NCBI RefSeq assembly: GCF_963668215.1
Contig: NZ_OY764190.1
Span: 4,402,001 to 4,466,000, forward strand
Reading direction: 5' to 3'
Source of the DNA: an uncultured Desulfosarcina sp.
GTDB taxonomy: Bacteria; Desulfobacterota; Desulfobacteria; Desulfobacterales; Desulfosarcinaceae
DNA length: 64,000 bases
Shown here: one piece after another, positions 17,794 to 26,003 of the stretch
Layout of the letters: the number at the start of each line of letters is the position of its first letter
How positions within the stretch are numbered: position 1 is the first letter of the stretch
The notes under the pieces: model-generated
What the model saw: only the letters and a program-made list of their open reading frames with translations
Database searches by the model: none
Told to the model about the DNA's origin: nothing
Translations under genes and position numbers: made by a program

Positions 17794-19098
17794 CCAGTAA
17801 AATCCGGTTAAGGAATTGCATAAAAATAATTTAAAATCAGCAGGTTAAACGATATTTTTGCTTGACATTGGGTCGTCAATATGGGCGGCGTTTTGTATAC
17901 CCTATTATATCAAGAGGTTATACATGCCACGCACATTCGACCCTTTCCAAAAGCTCAATGCCCTGGAGTTTTTCTCTTTTTTTCAACCAGCGACTGAGGC
18001 AACATCACGGATGCCAGCTCTTGATTCCAAAGGAAACCGACCATTGCAGATGACTTTTGAGGAACATCTGCGCGCGCTGGTTTACTTTCATCTTGAAGAA
18101 CACCATTCTGCTCAACACCTGCTGCAAGTGCTTGAAGAAGATGATTTTGCCAAAAGTGCCATCGCACCAGAAAACGGAATCAAAAAGAGCAGCTTCTCAG
18201 AGGCCACCAACAGCCGGGGACTTGAACAGTTCATGTATGTCTATCAGAACTTACAAGCTCAGGCATCTTCGATTTTACCCAAGCAACATCCCGAACTCGG
18301 TGATCTGGTGGGGATCGACGGTTCCCTCATCGATGCAACCTTATCCATGCATTGGGCCGACTACCGTAAAAAATCCAAGAAGGCGAAGGTCCACGTCGGT
18401 TTTGATCTGAACCGGGCGATTCCAAGAAAGCTTTATCTTACCGATGGTAACGGGGCTGAAAGACCTTTCGTCAGCTTGATCCTGTCTGACGGTCAAACCG
18501 GTGTGATGGACCGGGGTTATCAAAGCCATCAACGCTTTGACCAATGGCAGAATGATGGAAAGCTGTTTATGTGCCGGATTAAAGCCAGCACCAAGAAAAC
18601 GATCATTAAACAAAACCCCATTGCCTCTGATAGTATCGTTTTTTTTGATGCCATCGTTGTTCTGGGCACCACGGAAGTCAATCAAACACAAACCCCACTT
18701 CGTTTGGTGGGTTACGAGGTGGATCGCGTTAAATACTGGATCGCTACGAATCGTTTTGATTTAACTGCCGAGCAAATCGCCACTGCCTATAAGCTCCGAT
18801 GGGATATCGAAAATTTTTTCGCTTGGTGGAAACGGCACCTTAAAGTGTATCATCTCATCGCCAGGAGCGAGCATGGCTTGATGGTGCAAATTCTGGCAGG
18901 TCTGATCACCTATTTGTTGCTGGCAATCTATTGCCATCGCCAATTTAACGAGCGCGTTTCCATCAAGAGAGTCCGCCAACTGCGCATAAAAATCCGGAAT
19001 GAATTACGCGCTGGTGTTTTTGGCAAACCCCCTGATTCAAATTTTAAAGAGCAAGAATTACATACCGTTAATGCAAGTACTTAGCCGGAAATTACTGG
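17794..19098 (+). mobile_element. Complete IS4-family-like insertion sequence, 1305 bp
   Basis: Imperfect 28-bp terminal inverted repeats lie at 17794-17821 (starts CCAGTAAAATCCGGTTAAGG) and 19071-19098 (reverse complement starts CCAGTAATTTCCGGCTAAGT). They share about 22 positions. A 7-bp direct repeat, GTTAAAG, flanks the element at 17787-17793 and 19099-19105 and is the target duplication. The single transposase gene is intact, so the insertion looks recent. It sits between the four-helix gene and the macrodomain gene and disrupts neither. Confidence 0.88.
17924..19084 (+). CDS. IS4-family-like DDE transposase
   Basis: 386 residues from ATG 17924. It is a DDE transposase: LVGIDGSLIDATLSMHWADY carries the first Asp, GVMDRGYQSHQRFDQW the second, and the YREK-like box with the catalytic Glu is in IATAYKLRWDIENFFAWWKRHLKVYHL. 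The length and these motifs fit the IS4 group. No frameshift or stop breaks the frame. Codon use is more AT-rich than in the neighbouring metabolic genes. It lies within the terminal repeats at 17794-19098. Confidence 0.9.
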   Translation: MPRTFDPFQKLNALEFFSFFQPATEATSRMPALDSKGNRPLQMTFEEHLRALVYFHLEEHHSAQHLLQVLEEDDFAKSAIAPENGIKKSSFSEATNSRGLEQFMYVYQNLQAQASSILPKQHPELGDLVGIDGSLIDATLSMHWADYRKKSKKAKVHVGFDLNRAIPRKLYLTDGNGAERPFVSLILSDGQTGVMDRGYQSHQRFDQWQNDGKLFMCRIKASTKKTIIKQNPIASDSIVFFDAIVVLGTTEVNQTQTPLRLVGYEVDRVKYWIATNRFDLTAEQIATAYKLRWDIENFFAWWKRHLKVYHLIARSEHGLMVQILAGLITYLLLAIYCHRQFNERVSIKRVRQLRIKIRNELRAGVFGKPPDSNFKEQELHTVNAST

Positions 19099-19124
19099 GT
19101 TAAAGCAGTTTTTCGGATAAGATC

Positions 19125-19142
19125 CCCACGCAGAAGCGTGGG
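19125..19142. repeat. Short REP-like hairpin
   Basis: CCCACGC, loop AGAA, GCGTGGG: a perfect 7-bp stem. This type of palindrome occurs as a dispersed intergenic repeat in many environmental bacteria (from memory). It lies between the IS end and the macrodomain start. Confidence 0.6.
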
Positions 19143-19155
19143 AACCAGGCAAACA

Positions 19156-19200
19156 AACCCAAGGAACCCAATGAACCAGACAAACCCGAAAGACCCGAAA
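19156..19200. repeat. Five tandem 9-bp repeats over the macrodomain start
   Basis: AACCCAAGG, AACCCAATG, AACCAGACA, AACCCGAAA, GACCCGAAA. The start codon at 19171 is the end of the second unit, and the following units encode the N-terminal NQTNPKDPKD. The first unit supplies an AAGGAA-like ribosome site. Confidence 0.8.
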
Positions 19201-19698
19201 GATCGCTTGGAAGCCCGGCAAGGGGATATCACCCAATTGGACGTGGACGCCATCGTCAACGCGGCCAACCGCTCGCTGCTGGGCGGCGGGGGCGTTGACG
19301 GCGCCATTCATCGGGCCGCCGGTCCCGATCTGCTGGCCGAATGCCGAACCCTCGGCGGCTGCCCCACCGGTGAAGCCCGGATTACAAAGGGCTACCGCTT
19401 GCCTGCCCGATACGTGATCCACACGGTGGGGCCAGTTTACCGGGGACGGCCCGAAGACAGCCGCCTGCTGGCGGACTGCTACACCAACAGCCTGGATCTG
19501 GCCCGGGAAAAGGGGGTTCGATCCATCGCCTTTCCCGCCATCAGCTGCGGGGTGTACGGATACCCCATGGAAGATGCCTGCAAGATTGCCGTGGATACCT
19601 GCGCTACTTATCTGGCGGCCCACGATTTGCCCGAAAAGGTGATTTTCGTTCTCTTTGCCGCCGAAGCGCTGGAGGTTTACCGCCGCCGTCTCCTTTAG
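19171..19698 (+). CDS. Macrodomain protein (O-acetyl-ADP-ribose deacetylase type)
   Basis: 175 residues from ATG 19171. Macrodomains bind ADP-ribose, and the YmdB/MacroD class hydrolyses O-acetyl-ADP-ribose or ADP-ribosyl-protein bonds. Motifs are RQGDITQLDVDAIVNAANRS, the glycine-rich loop LLGGGGVDGAIHRAAG, CPTGEARITKGY, VIHTVGPVY, and FPAISCGVYGYP lining the diphosphate. The N-terminal NQTNPKDPKD is encoded by 9-bp tandem repeats and is probably disordered. A GTG 33 nt upstream is possible, but ATG 19171 has the AAGGAAC site. Partners are not evident; the gene follows an IS. Confidence 0.92.
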   Translation: MNQTNPKDPKDRLEARQGDITQLDVDAIVNAANRSLLGGGGVDGAIHRAAGPDLLAECRTLGGCPTGEARITKGYRLPARYVIHTVGPVYRGRPEDSRLLADCYTNSLDLAREKGVRSIAFPAISCGVYGYPMEDACKIAVDTCATYLAAHDLPEKVIFVLFAAEALEVYRRRLL

Positions 19699-19760
19699 TG
19701 CACCGCTCGTAAAACCGATGGCATTCGCCTGCCGCGTTATAAGATGGAGCCCGACTGGTC

Positions 19761-21410
19761 ATGGATCCACTCTGGATTATCGCTGCCTTTGTTTTCGGCG
19801 CCGCTGCCGGCAGGGTCGGCCTGCCGCCGCTGGTGGGATACCTTGCGGCCGGTTTCGCCCTCAACCATTTTGGCGTCCAGGGTGGTGAGACTCTAGAAAA
19901 TATCGCCGATGCCGGCGTCACCCTGCTGCTTTTTACCATCGGACTGAAGCTGAAGCTGAAAAGTCTGGGCAGACCCGAAGTCTGGGCCGGTGCCACGATC
20001 CACATGCTGATCACGGTGGCGGTGCTCGGAGCAGGAATCGTTGGGCTTGCCGCTGCTGCGCTGCCGTATTTTCGTTCGCTGAGTCTGCCGGGAATATTGC
20101 TGGTTGCCTTTGCCCTGAGCTTTTCCAGCACCGTGTTTGCGGTAAAAGTGTTCGAGGCCAAAAACGAGATGCCGGCCCGCCACGCCGCCATCGCCATCGG
20201 CATCCTGATCATGCAGGATATCGTCGCCGTCGTTTTCCTGGCGGCTTCCACCGGCAAGATGCCGTCCGTGTGGGCCCTGGTTCTGGTTGCGGCGCTTTTC
20301 GTTTTGCGACGCCTGCTGGAACGATTCATGGACCGCTGTGGGCACGGGGAGCTGCTGATGCTTTTCGGCATCGTGATGGCCGCTGCCGGATACGCGAGTT
20401 TCGAGAAGGTGGGACTCAAGGGCGATCTCGGTGCCCTCGTGTTCGGCATGCTCCTGGCCAATCACGGCAAGGCCTCCGAACTGGCTGAACGACTGCTGAG
20501 TTTCAAGGATCTGTTTCTGGTCGGATTTTTCCTGAATATCGGTATTTCGGGAACGCCTACCTGGACCGCATTGGGAACCGCGCTGCTGCTGGTTGTGGCC
20601 ATGCCGTTCAAGGCGGCGTTGTTTTTCGGGATACTCACCCGATTCAAGCTTCGCTCCCGCACCGCCATGCTCACTTCGTTGAGTCTGGCCAATTACAGCG
20701 AATTCGGTCTGATCGTCGGATCCATCGGAGTCGCCAACGGTTGGATTCACGGCGACTGGCTGATGGTCGTTGCCATTGCGTTGTCTTTCACTTTTGTTCT
20801 GGCGGCACCGCTGAATGCCTCGGCCCATACGATTTATGCGCGGGTTGCCGGCCGCCTGAAACGCTTCGAAACGCCTGTACGATTGAAGGAGGACGAACCC
20901 ATCCATCCCGGGAAAGCCGAGGTGGGCATCATCGGCATGGGCGGAGTCGGTGCGGCGGCCTACGATGAAATGACCCGTCGTTACGGAGACGTGGTCATGG
21001 GGATGGATTTCTGCATGGAAACCGTAAAGAAGCACCGGGCGCTCGGAAGAAATGTCATTTATGGCGATGCCGACGACAGCGACTTCTGGGAGCGAATCGA
21101 ACTGGCAGGCAGCCGGATTCAGGTCGTTATGCTGGCCATACCGAATCCGAAAACCAGCAAGTTTGCCGTTGGACAACTGCAACACCTTGGTTTTCAAGGA
21201 AAGGTCGCGGCCTCGGTGCGCTACGAGGATGAAATCGAGCTATTGAAAGAGGCCGGCATCGATGCGGCCTACAACCTGTATGAAGAGGCCGGCCTGGGAT
21301 TTGCCGACCACGTCTGCAGTCACACCGGGTATTGCCCGCTGCGGCAGGCGGATTCGAGTCCGTCAATGCAGACGGGAATCGGGATTGACAAAATCGATAG
21401 GCGTGGTTAA
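19761..21410 (+). CDS. Kef-type cation:proton antiporter with NAD-binding (TrkA-N-like) domain
   Basis: 549 residues. Residues 1-370 contain about 12 membrane segments of a CPA2 antiporter: LPPLVGYLAAGFALNHFGV, LLLFTIGLKL, ALSFSSTVFAVKVFE, and the ion-site region AIGILIMQDIVAVVFL. Residues 385-500 are a Rossmann domain (AEVGIIGMGGVGAAAYDEM; VIYGDADDSDFWERI) as in KefB/KefC, which gates potassium efflux in response to nucleotide or glutathione adducts. The last residues (about 525-549) are not conserved. It may export K+ during electrophile or alkaline stress. Confidence 0.9.
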   Translation: MDPLWIIAAFVFGAAAGRVGLPPLVGYLAAGFALNHFGVQGGETLENIADAGVTLLLFTIGLKLKLKSLGRPEVWAGATIHMLITVAVLGAGIVGLAAAALPYFRSLSLPGILLVAFALSFSSTVFAVKVFEAKNEMPARHAAIAIGILIMQDIVAVVFLAASTGKMPSVWALVLVAALFVLRRLLERFMDRCGHGELLMLFGIVMAAAGYASFEKVGLKGDLGALVFGMLLANHGKASELAERLLSFKDLFLVGFFLNIGISGTPTWTALGTALLLVVAMPFKAALFFGILTRFKLRSRTAMLTSLSLANYSEFGLIVGSIGVANGWIHGDWLMVVAIALSFTFVLAAPLNASAHTIYARVAGRLKRFETPVRLKEDEPIHPGKAEVGIIGMGGVGAAAYDEMTRRYGDVVMGMDFCMETVKKHRALGRNVIYGDADDSDFWERIELAGSRIQVVMLAIPNPKTSKFAVGQLQHLGFQGKVAASVRYEDEIELLKEAGIDAAYNLYEEAGLGFADHVCSHTGYCPLRQADSSPSMQTGIGIDKIDRRG

Positions 21411-21488
21411 GGTCATCATCTGAAACCTTTTGCTGGTTTTCGGCTCGTAACGAATTACGAACCGATTTTTACATCCAAGGAGGATATT

Positions 21489-21803
21489 ATGCTCGAAGTC
21501 ACACAGCCGGCAGTTCAGCAGATTGCCGAGTATTTCAAAGGAAAAGAGGTCAAGCCCATTCGCATCTTCCTCAACGAAGGCGGGTGAGGGGGGCCTGGCC
21601 TGGCCATGGCTCTGGATGAGCTTACCGAAGCGGATACGAAATTCGACGTCGACGGTTTTGAATTTATCGTCAATACGGATTTTCTGGAAAAAGCCCAGCC
21701 GATCAAAGTGGATTTCCAGATGTACGGATTCAAACTGGACTGCGGCATCGATTTCGGCAGCGGTTGCACCAGCTGCGGAACCAAAGGTTCCTGCTGCGCC
21801 TGA
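21489..21803 (+). CDS. IscA/HesB-like selenoprotein (UGA = selenocysteine at codon 33)
   Basis: 104 residues if the in-frame TGA at 21585-21587 is read as selenocysteine. AAGGAGG lies just before ATG 21489. The frame runs VKPIRIFLNEGG-U-GGPGLAMALDE with the reading frame kept on both sides of the TGA. Cys-rich ends (LDCGIDFGSGCTSCGTKGSCCA) follow. A-type iron-sulfur carrier (IscA/HesB/ErpA) proteins have Cys at this position, and a HesB-like selenoprotein with Sec is known from Desulfobacterota. A hairpin with a G in the second loop position lies 25 nt past the TGA. A perfect terminator follows. The selA-D genes are not in this window. A conventional gene caller would report only the downstream half starting at 21606. 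Confidence 0.88.
21608..21622 (+). promoter_or_regulatory. Candidate bacterial SECIS hairpin
   Basis: GGCTC, loop TGGAT, GAGCT: a 5-bp stem including one G-U pair, with GG in the loop. The loop begins 26 nt after the TGA. This fits the usual bacterial SECIS rule of a short stem 16-37 nt downstream with a G among the first two loop bases (recalled, not looked up). It would recruit SelB. Folding was done by eye. Confidence 0.5.
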
Positions 21804-21821
21804 TCGAGCGGACCGAATAAG

Positions 21822-21853
21822 AAAAAGGCGGCCTGTTAAAGGCCGCCTTTTTT
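21822..21853 (+). terminator. Rho-independent terminator of the selenoprotein gene
   Basis: AAAGGCGGCC, loop TGTTAAA, GGCCGCCTTTTTTA. The stem is perfect and is followed by six T. It lies 20 bp after the stop. Confidence 0.92.
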
Positions 21854-21993
21854 ATTGTGCAGCGGGAAAATCACATCAGGGACTGGCCGCACTCCTTCCC
21901 GGGCACCTTTGACTTGCTACAGCGCCGCCGCCTTGCTATAAGGCTTGACGACTTCACTGACCGATCAACAACCGAACACTCAAGGAGCAGACG

Positions 21994-22710
21994 ATGACAC
22001 TGGTGTCGTACGCGGTAAACGATCATGTGGCGACAGTAACCTTAAACGATGGAGAAAACCGGTTCAACCCGAATTTTCTCAATGCTTTTCTGGAAACGCT
22101 GGACGATATTGAAAAAAACACCGATGCCACCACCCTGGTGGTGACCTCTTCCCACGAAAAGATTTTCTCCAACGGTATCGACCTGGAATGGCTGGTTCCG
22201 GTGATTCAAAGCGGTGATGTTGTCCGGGCCAAGGATTTCTTTTATCTGCTCAATCGGCTGTTCAAACGCATCGCGACCTATCCTCTGTTGACCATCGCCG
22301 CGATTTCCGGGCATGCGTTCGCCGGCGGCGCCATCATGTGCTGTGCGTTCGACTTCCGCTTCATGCGTTCGGACCGCGGTTTTTTCTGTTTTCCCGAAGT
22401 GGATCTGGGGATTCCTTTTCTCCCTGGAATGAATGCTCTTTTGAAAAAGGCCATGCCCATGTACATGGTTGAAACCATGCAGTACACCGGTGCCCGGCTT
22501 ACCGCCGAGCAGTGTGTCGCGCATCATATCATGACCAAGGCGGCGCCCATGGAAACGCTCATGGAGGAGACCACGGCTTTTGCCATGACTGTCAACAAAC
22601 GGCGACCCATCGTCGCGGAGATGAAAAAGCGGCTCAACAAGGAGATCATTACCGCCATCGATATTGAGGACGTACCCTATATCGAGTCAGGGAAGTTCAA
22701 TATCGGTTAG
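21994..22710 (+). CDS. Enoyl-CoA hydratase/isomerase family protein
   Basis: 238 residues with the crotonase fold. VTLNDGENRFNPNFL starts the core, SSHEKIFSNGIDLEWL holds the first oxyanion-hole strand, and AISGHAFAGGAIMCCAFDFRFM the second. FPEVDLGIPFLPGM carries one acidic residue in the position used by delta3,delta2-enoyl-CoA isomerases, whereas hydratases have two Glu. It may isomerise unsaturated acyl-CoA in fatty-acid degradation. GGAG (CAAGGAGCAG) is the ribosome site. The gene is preceded by a strong terminator, so it has its own promoter; the nitroreductase follows. Confidence 0.88.
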   Translation: MTLVSYAVNDHVATVTLNDGENRFNPNFLNAFLETLDDIEKNTDATTLVVTSSHEKIFSNGIDLEWLVPVIQSGDVVRAKDFFYLLNRLFKRIATYPLLTIAAISGHAFAGGAIMCCAFDFRFMRSDRGFFCFPEVDLGIPFLPGMNALLKKAMPMYMVETMQYTGARLTAEQCVAHHIMTKAAPMETLMEETTAFAMTVNKRRPIVAEMKKRLNKEIITAIDIEDVPYIESGKFNIG

Positions 22711-22803
22711 CCATGCCCATCCACCAATGGCCAATTGGCCCGATATCTGTGGAACCGATCCGAGTTATAAGACGTATTAAACCAGATGGTAAGGAGAAGT
22801 GCA

Positions 22804-23349
22804 GTGACGGATTTGATAGAGATCATCAAAGGCAGACGCAGCATCCGAAAATACGAAGATCGTGACGTGTCGGAAGAGGTACTGAACCAGATCCTGGAAG
22901 CTGTTCGCTGGGCGCCTTCGTGGACTAACTGCCAGTGCTGGGAAGTGGTCGTGATCCGCGATCCCGCCATCAAGGAGCAGATCCAGGCCGCGTTCCCCCC
23001 CAAGGGCAATCCTGCCATCAAGGCCATCGTACAGGCACCCGTGCTGCTGGCCCTGTGCGCCAAAACCAAGGTGTCCGGCTATTACAAGGACCTGGCAACC
23101 ACGAAGTTCGGCGAATGGATGATGTACGATCTGGGCCTGGCCACCCAGAACATTTGCCTCATGGCCCATGATCTGGGGCTGGGAACGGTTATTGCCGGCC
23201 TGTTCGACCATGACCGCGCCAGGGAGGTGATTCAGGTCCCGGAAGGCTATGAGCTGGTCACCCTGATTCCTTTAGGGTACCCCGCCAAAACGGGCAGCGC
23301 GCCCAAACGCCGCGAGGTGAGCGAGTTCACCCACCAGGAGCGTTTCTAA
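22804..23349 (+). CDS. Nitroreductase-family FMN protein
   Basis: 181 residues. The start is GTG 22804 because AAGGAG lies 7 nt upstream; the in-frame ATG 18 nt earlier would place the ribosome site inside the gene. The N-terminal DLIEIIKGRRSIRKYEDRDVSEEVLNQILEAVRWAPSWTNCQCWEVVVI is the classic FMN-binding start. The WMMYDLGLATQNICLMAHDLGLGT helix and VTLIPLGYPAK complete the fold. It reduces nitroaromatics, quinones or an unknown physiological acceptor with NAD(P)H. The 3' end runs to within 4 bp of the convergent prfC. Confidence 0.92.
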   Translation: MTDLIEIIKGRRSIRKYEDRDVSEEVLNQILEAVRWAPSWTNCQCWEVVVIRDPAIKEQIQAAFPPKGNPAIKAIVQAPVLLALCAKTKVSGYYKDLATTKFGEWMMYDLGLATQNICLMAHDLGLGTVIAGLFDHDRAREVIQVPEGYELVTLIPLGYPAKTGSAPKRREVSEFTHQERF

Positions 23350-23353
23350 TAAT

Positions 23354-24943
23354 TTACACCGCCAGATCGCGGGTCTTATGAAAGCTGATCATCGGCCACT
23401 CCTCCATGGCATTTTCCAGGCGCCACAGGCTGGAGGCCAGATAGGTCAGGTTTCCCTGGGAGTCGTTGGCCAGGCTGGCATGTTTCTCCTTTTCAAATAG
23501 GGCCAACTGCTTTTTGTCTTCGCAGGTGACCCAACGGGCGGCGGCAAAGGACACCGGTTCATAGTCGGCATCCACCCCATACTCGGCCTTGAGCCGCGCC
23601 ATGGTCACATCGAACTGCAAAATGCCGACGGCGCCCAGAATATAGTCGTTGCCCGACAGGGGGCGGAAGAACTGGACCGCACCTTCTTCGGCCAGTTGGG
23701 TGAGGCCTTTGAGCAGTTGTTTGGCCTTGAGCGGATTTTTCAGCCGGACTCGACGGAAATGGTCCGGTGCGAAGTTGGGGATTCCGGTGAAGCTGAGGGG
23801 CTCTTTTTCGTAAAATGTATCTCCGATGCTGATGGTGCCGTGGTTGTGGATGCCGATGATGTCGCCGGGATAGGCTTCGTCCACGTGGGAGCGGTCCTGG
23901 GCCATGAAGATGGTCGCGTTGGCCAGGATGACCTGCTTGTTCAGGCGGGTCTGGTAAACCTTCATTCCGCGGGTGAACTTGCCCGAACAGATCCTCACGA
24001 AAGCAATTCGGTCCCGGTGGGCCGGATCCATGTTGGCCTGGATTTTAAAGGCAAATCCGGAAAACAACTCCTCTTCGGGCGCGACGATGCGGGTGGTGGT
24101 GGGCCGGGCCAAGGGCCCGGGCGCCATCTCGGTAAAGGCGTCCAGCATTTCCCGCACCCCGAAGTTGTTGATGGCACTGCCGAAAAAGACCGGCGTCTGA
24201 CTGCCCTTGAGGTACTGGTCCAGTTCGAAGGGATTGGCCGCCCCTTCCAGCAGTTCCACATCCTCGCGCAACTCTTCGGCCTGGCTCCCCAAAAGCTCCT
24301 CCAGACGGGGATCGGCCAGATCGGTGATCACAATGCCTTCCTGGTGACGGGTCTGGCCACCGGGCTGAAACAGGTGAAGCTGACGCTGATGGAGGTTGTA
24401 GACTCCTTTGAAACGTTTGCCCATGCCAATGGGCCAGGAAAGGGGGGCGCATTCGATCTGCAGCTTGTCTTCGATATCCGCCAGAATGTCCAGGGGGGCT
24501 ATCCCGTCCCGATCCAGCTTGTTAATAAAGGTCATGATGGGGGTGTTGCGCATCCGGCACACCTCCATGAGCTTTTCGGTCTGGGGCTCGACGCCTTTGG
24601 CGCTGTCGATCACCATCAGGGCGCTGTCCACGGCGGTGAGCACCCGATAGGTATCTTCGGAAAAGTCCTGATGGCCGGGGGTGTCCAGCAGGTTGATCTC
24701 GCAGTCGCTGTAGTTGAATTTCATGACCGACGTGGTTACGGAGATGCCGCGTTCCTTTTCGATGGCCATCCAGTCGCTGGTGGCATAGCGTCCGGCCCGT
24801 TTGGCCTTTACGGCCCCGGCCATCTGGATCGCTCCGCCAAACATGAGCAGTTTTTCCGTCAGCGTCGTTTTGCCGGCGTCCGGATGGCTGATGATGCCGA
24901 ATGTCCGCCGTTTTTTCAGTTCCTTTAAGAAATGACGATCCAT
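23354..24943 (-). CDS. prfC: Peptide chain release factor 3
   Basis: 529 residues, the same length as E. coli RF3. This GTPase recycles RF1/RF2 from the ribosome after termination. The G1 P-loop is FGIISHPDAGKTTLTEKLL, switch II is LLDTPGHQDFSEDTYR, G4 is FINKLDRDG, and RGISVTTSV is switch I. The C-terminal domain III is present (FRRVRLKNPLKAKQLLKGL, VGILQFDVTMARLKAEYGVDADYEP). It is convergent with the nitroreductase. Confidence 0.97.
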   Translation of the reverse strand: MDRHFLKELKKRRTFGIISHPDAGKTTLTEKLLMFGGAIQMAGAVKAKRAGRYATSDWMAIEKERGISVTTSVMKFNYSDCEINLLDTPGHQDFSEDTYRVLTAVDSALMVIDSAKGVEPQTEKLMEVCRMRNTPIMTFINKLDRDGIAPLDILADIEDKLQIECAPLSWPIGMGKRFKGVYNLHQRQLHLFQPGGQTRHQEGIVITDLADPRLEELLGSQAEELREDVELLEGAANPFELDQYLKGSQTPVFFGSAINNFGVREMLDAFTEMAPGPLARPTTTRIVAPEEELFSGFAFKIQANMDPAHRDRIAFVRICSGKFTRGMKVYQTRLNKQVILANATIFMAQDRSHVDEAYPGDIIGIHNHGTISIGDTFYEKEPLSFTGIPNFAPDHFRRVRLKNPLKAKQLLKGLTQLAEEGAVQFFRPLSGNDYILGAVGILQFDVTMARLKAEYGVDADYEPVSFAAARWVTCEDKKQLALFEKEKHASLANDSQGNLTYLASSLWRLENAMEEWPMISFHKTRDLAV

Positions 24944-24970
24944 CTGTTTTAATTCTCTTTTCGTTTAGCC

Positions 24971-24996
24971 AAAAAAAACAGGCCGCAAACGGCCCG
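24971..24996 (-). terminator. Rho-independent terminator of the HD-GYP gene
   Basis: Read on the minus strand: CGGGCCG, loop TTTG, CGGCCTG, then eight T. The stem has 7 bp with one G-U pair. It separates the HD-GYP gene from prfC. Confidence 0.85.
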
Positions 24997-25035
24997 TTCC
25001 CCATATTTTTCCAAGTGCGGTGAAAAATCGGCGGC

Positions 25036-25713
25036 TTACATGGTGCCGGCTCCGGCGGCTGCCGATCGAATCAGTTCATCGGCCAATTGTGGATCGGTAC
25101 CGGTTTCCTGTTCGATACCGTTTTCCTCGATCTCTTCGATGAAGGTTTCTACGTAATCCTCGCAGAAATAGCGCCGGCAGCCCTTGCGAAGGATCTCGAA
25201 TGCCGTTCGAATCGATTTGCGCTTCTGGTAGGGACGGTCCGTGGTTACGGCGTCAAAACAATCGGAAATACTGATAATCTTGGCGCCTGGCGGAATCTCC
25301 CTGCCGGTCAGGCCAAAAGGATACCCCTTGCCGTCTTCCCGTTCGTGGTGGAACAGAACCAGATCGACGACGGGTTCGAGAAAATCGATATCCTTGAGCA
25401 GGGCGGCGCCGATCAGCGGGTGGCAGCGCACTTCGCGTTTGAGTTCGCCGGACAGCCGGGTCTTCCGGTTGGTGAAGATCTGGTCGCTCAGCGCCAGTTT
25501 GCCCACGTCATGAAACAGCCCGCCGATCCCCACGTCCCAGACCTCCTGGCGGGAAAATCCCAGCCGCCTGGCCAGCCGCATGGCATACCGGGCAACCCGA
25601 TATCCATGGGCCTCGGTGTAGCGGTCTTTTTCCCCGATTGCCCGGGACAGTTCCGTTAAAAGCTGAAGATGACGTTCACAAATTCGTTTACGGCTCGCAG
25701 TTGAATGTCGCAT
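25036..25713 (-). CDS. HD-GYP-domain protein (probable c-di-GMP phosphodiesterase)
   Basis: 225 residues from ATG 25713. GLFHDVGK holds the HD metal ligands and FHHEREDGKGYPFGLTGREIPPGAKIISISDCFDAVTTDRPYQKRKS is the HD-GYP signature with the GYP and DxxxAxxxxRxY motifs. It would cleave cyclic di-GMP to GMP. No receiver or sensor domain is attached, so any control is transcriptional or through a partner. An in-frame TTG at 25728 directly abuts a GGAGG and is a possible alternative start. A near-consensus promoter 200 bp upstream leaves a 190-nt leader. Confidence 0.9.
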   Translation of the reverse strand: MRHSTASRKRICERHLQLLTELSRAIGEKDRYTEAHGYRVARYAMRLARRLGFSRQEVWDVGIGGLFHDVGKLALSDQIFTNRKTRLSGELKREVRCHPLIGAALLKDIDFLEPVVDLVLFHHEREDGKGYPFGLTGREIPPGAKIISISDCFDAVTTDRPYQKRKSIRTAFEILRKGCRRYFCEDYVETFIEEIEENGIEQETGTDPQLADELIRSAAAGAGTM

Positions 25714-25922
25714 GGAATTGCTGGACAACCTCCGTATTCACCATTACGCACCGGTACATCTTCGACGAATGTGCTGACCGTGGCTTTTGCTTGCAATCTA
25801 CCGAAATGAGGGTCCATCACACTGGTAAGATCGAACCAAGATGGGTGATTTCGAACACGTTCCTTATGATCGGGCGGCTGGCATTTGTTTTATCGCGCCC
25901 TTTGCCTTGTAAAATTTCGCTT

Positions 25923-25951
25923 ACTATAAAGCAGGGCAAGAAGGGTGTCAA
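25923..25951 (-). promoter_or_regulatory. Sigma-70 promoter for the HD-GYP gene
   Basis: On the minus strand TTGACA, exactly 17 bp, then TATAGT. It is the best promoter in the window. It leaves a leader of about 190 nt before the HD-GYP start; no known riboswitch fold was recognised there. Confidence 0.75.
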
Positions 25952-26003
25952 ACGAAAACGGACAGTTAAGGTTTTTCTGAAGGCAGTTACGGTGTCCGAC
26001 GGG

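Noticed and set aside
21606..21803. Independent 65-residue gene starting MALDEL
   Set aside because: It is the second half of the selenoprotein; the upstream half, ribosome site and family alignment show one gene.
25729..25922. Cyclic di-GMP riboswitch in the HD-GYP leader
   Set aside because: The conserved core of the GEMM class is absent.
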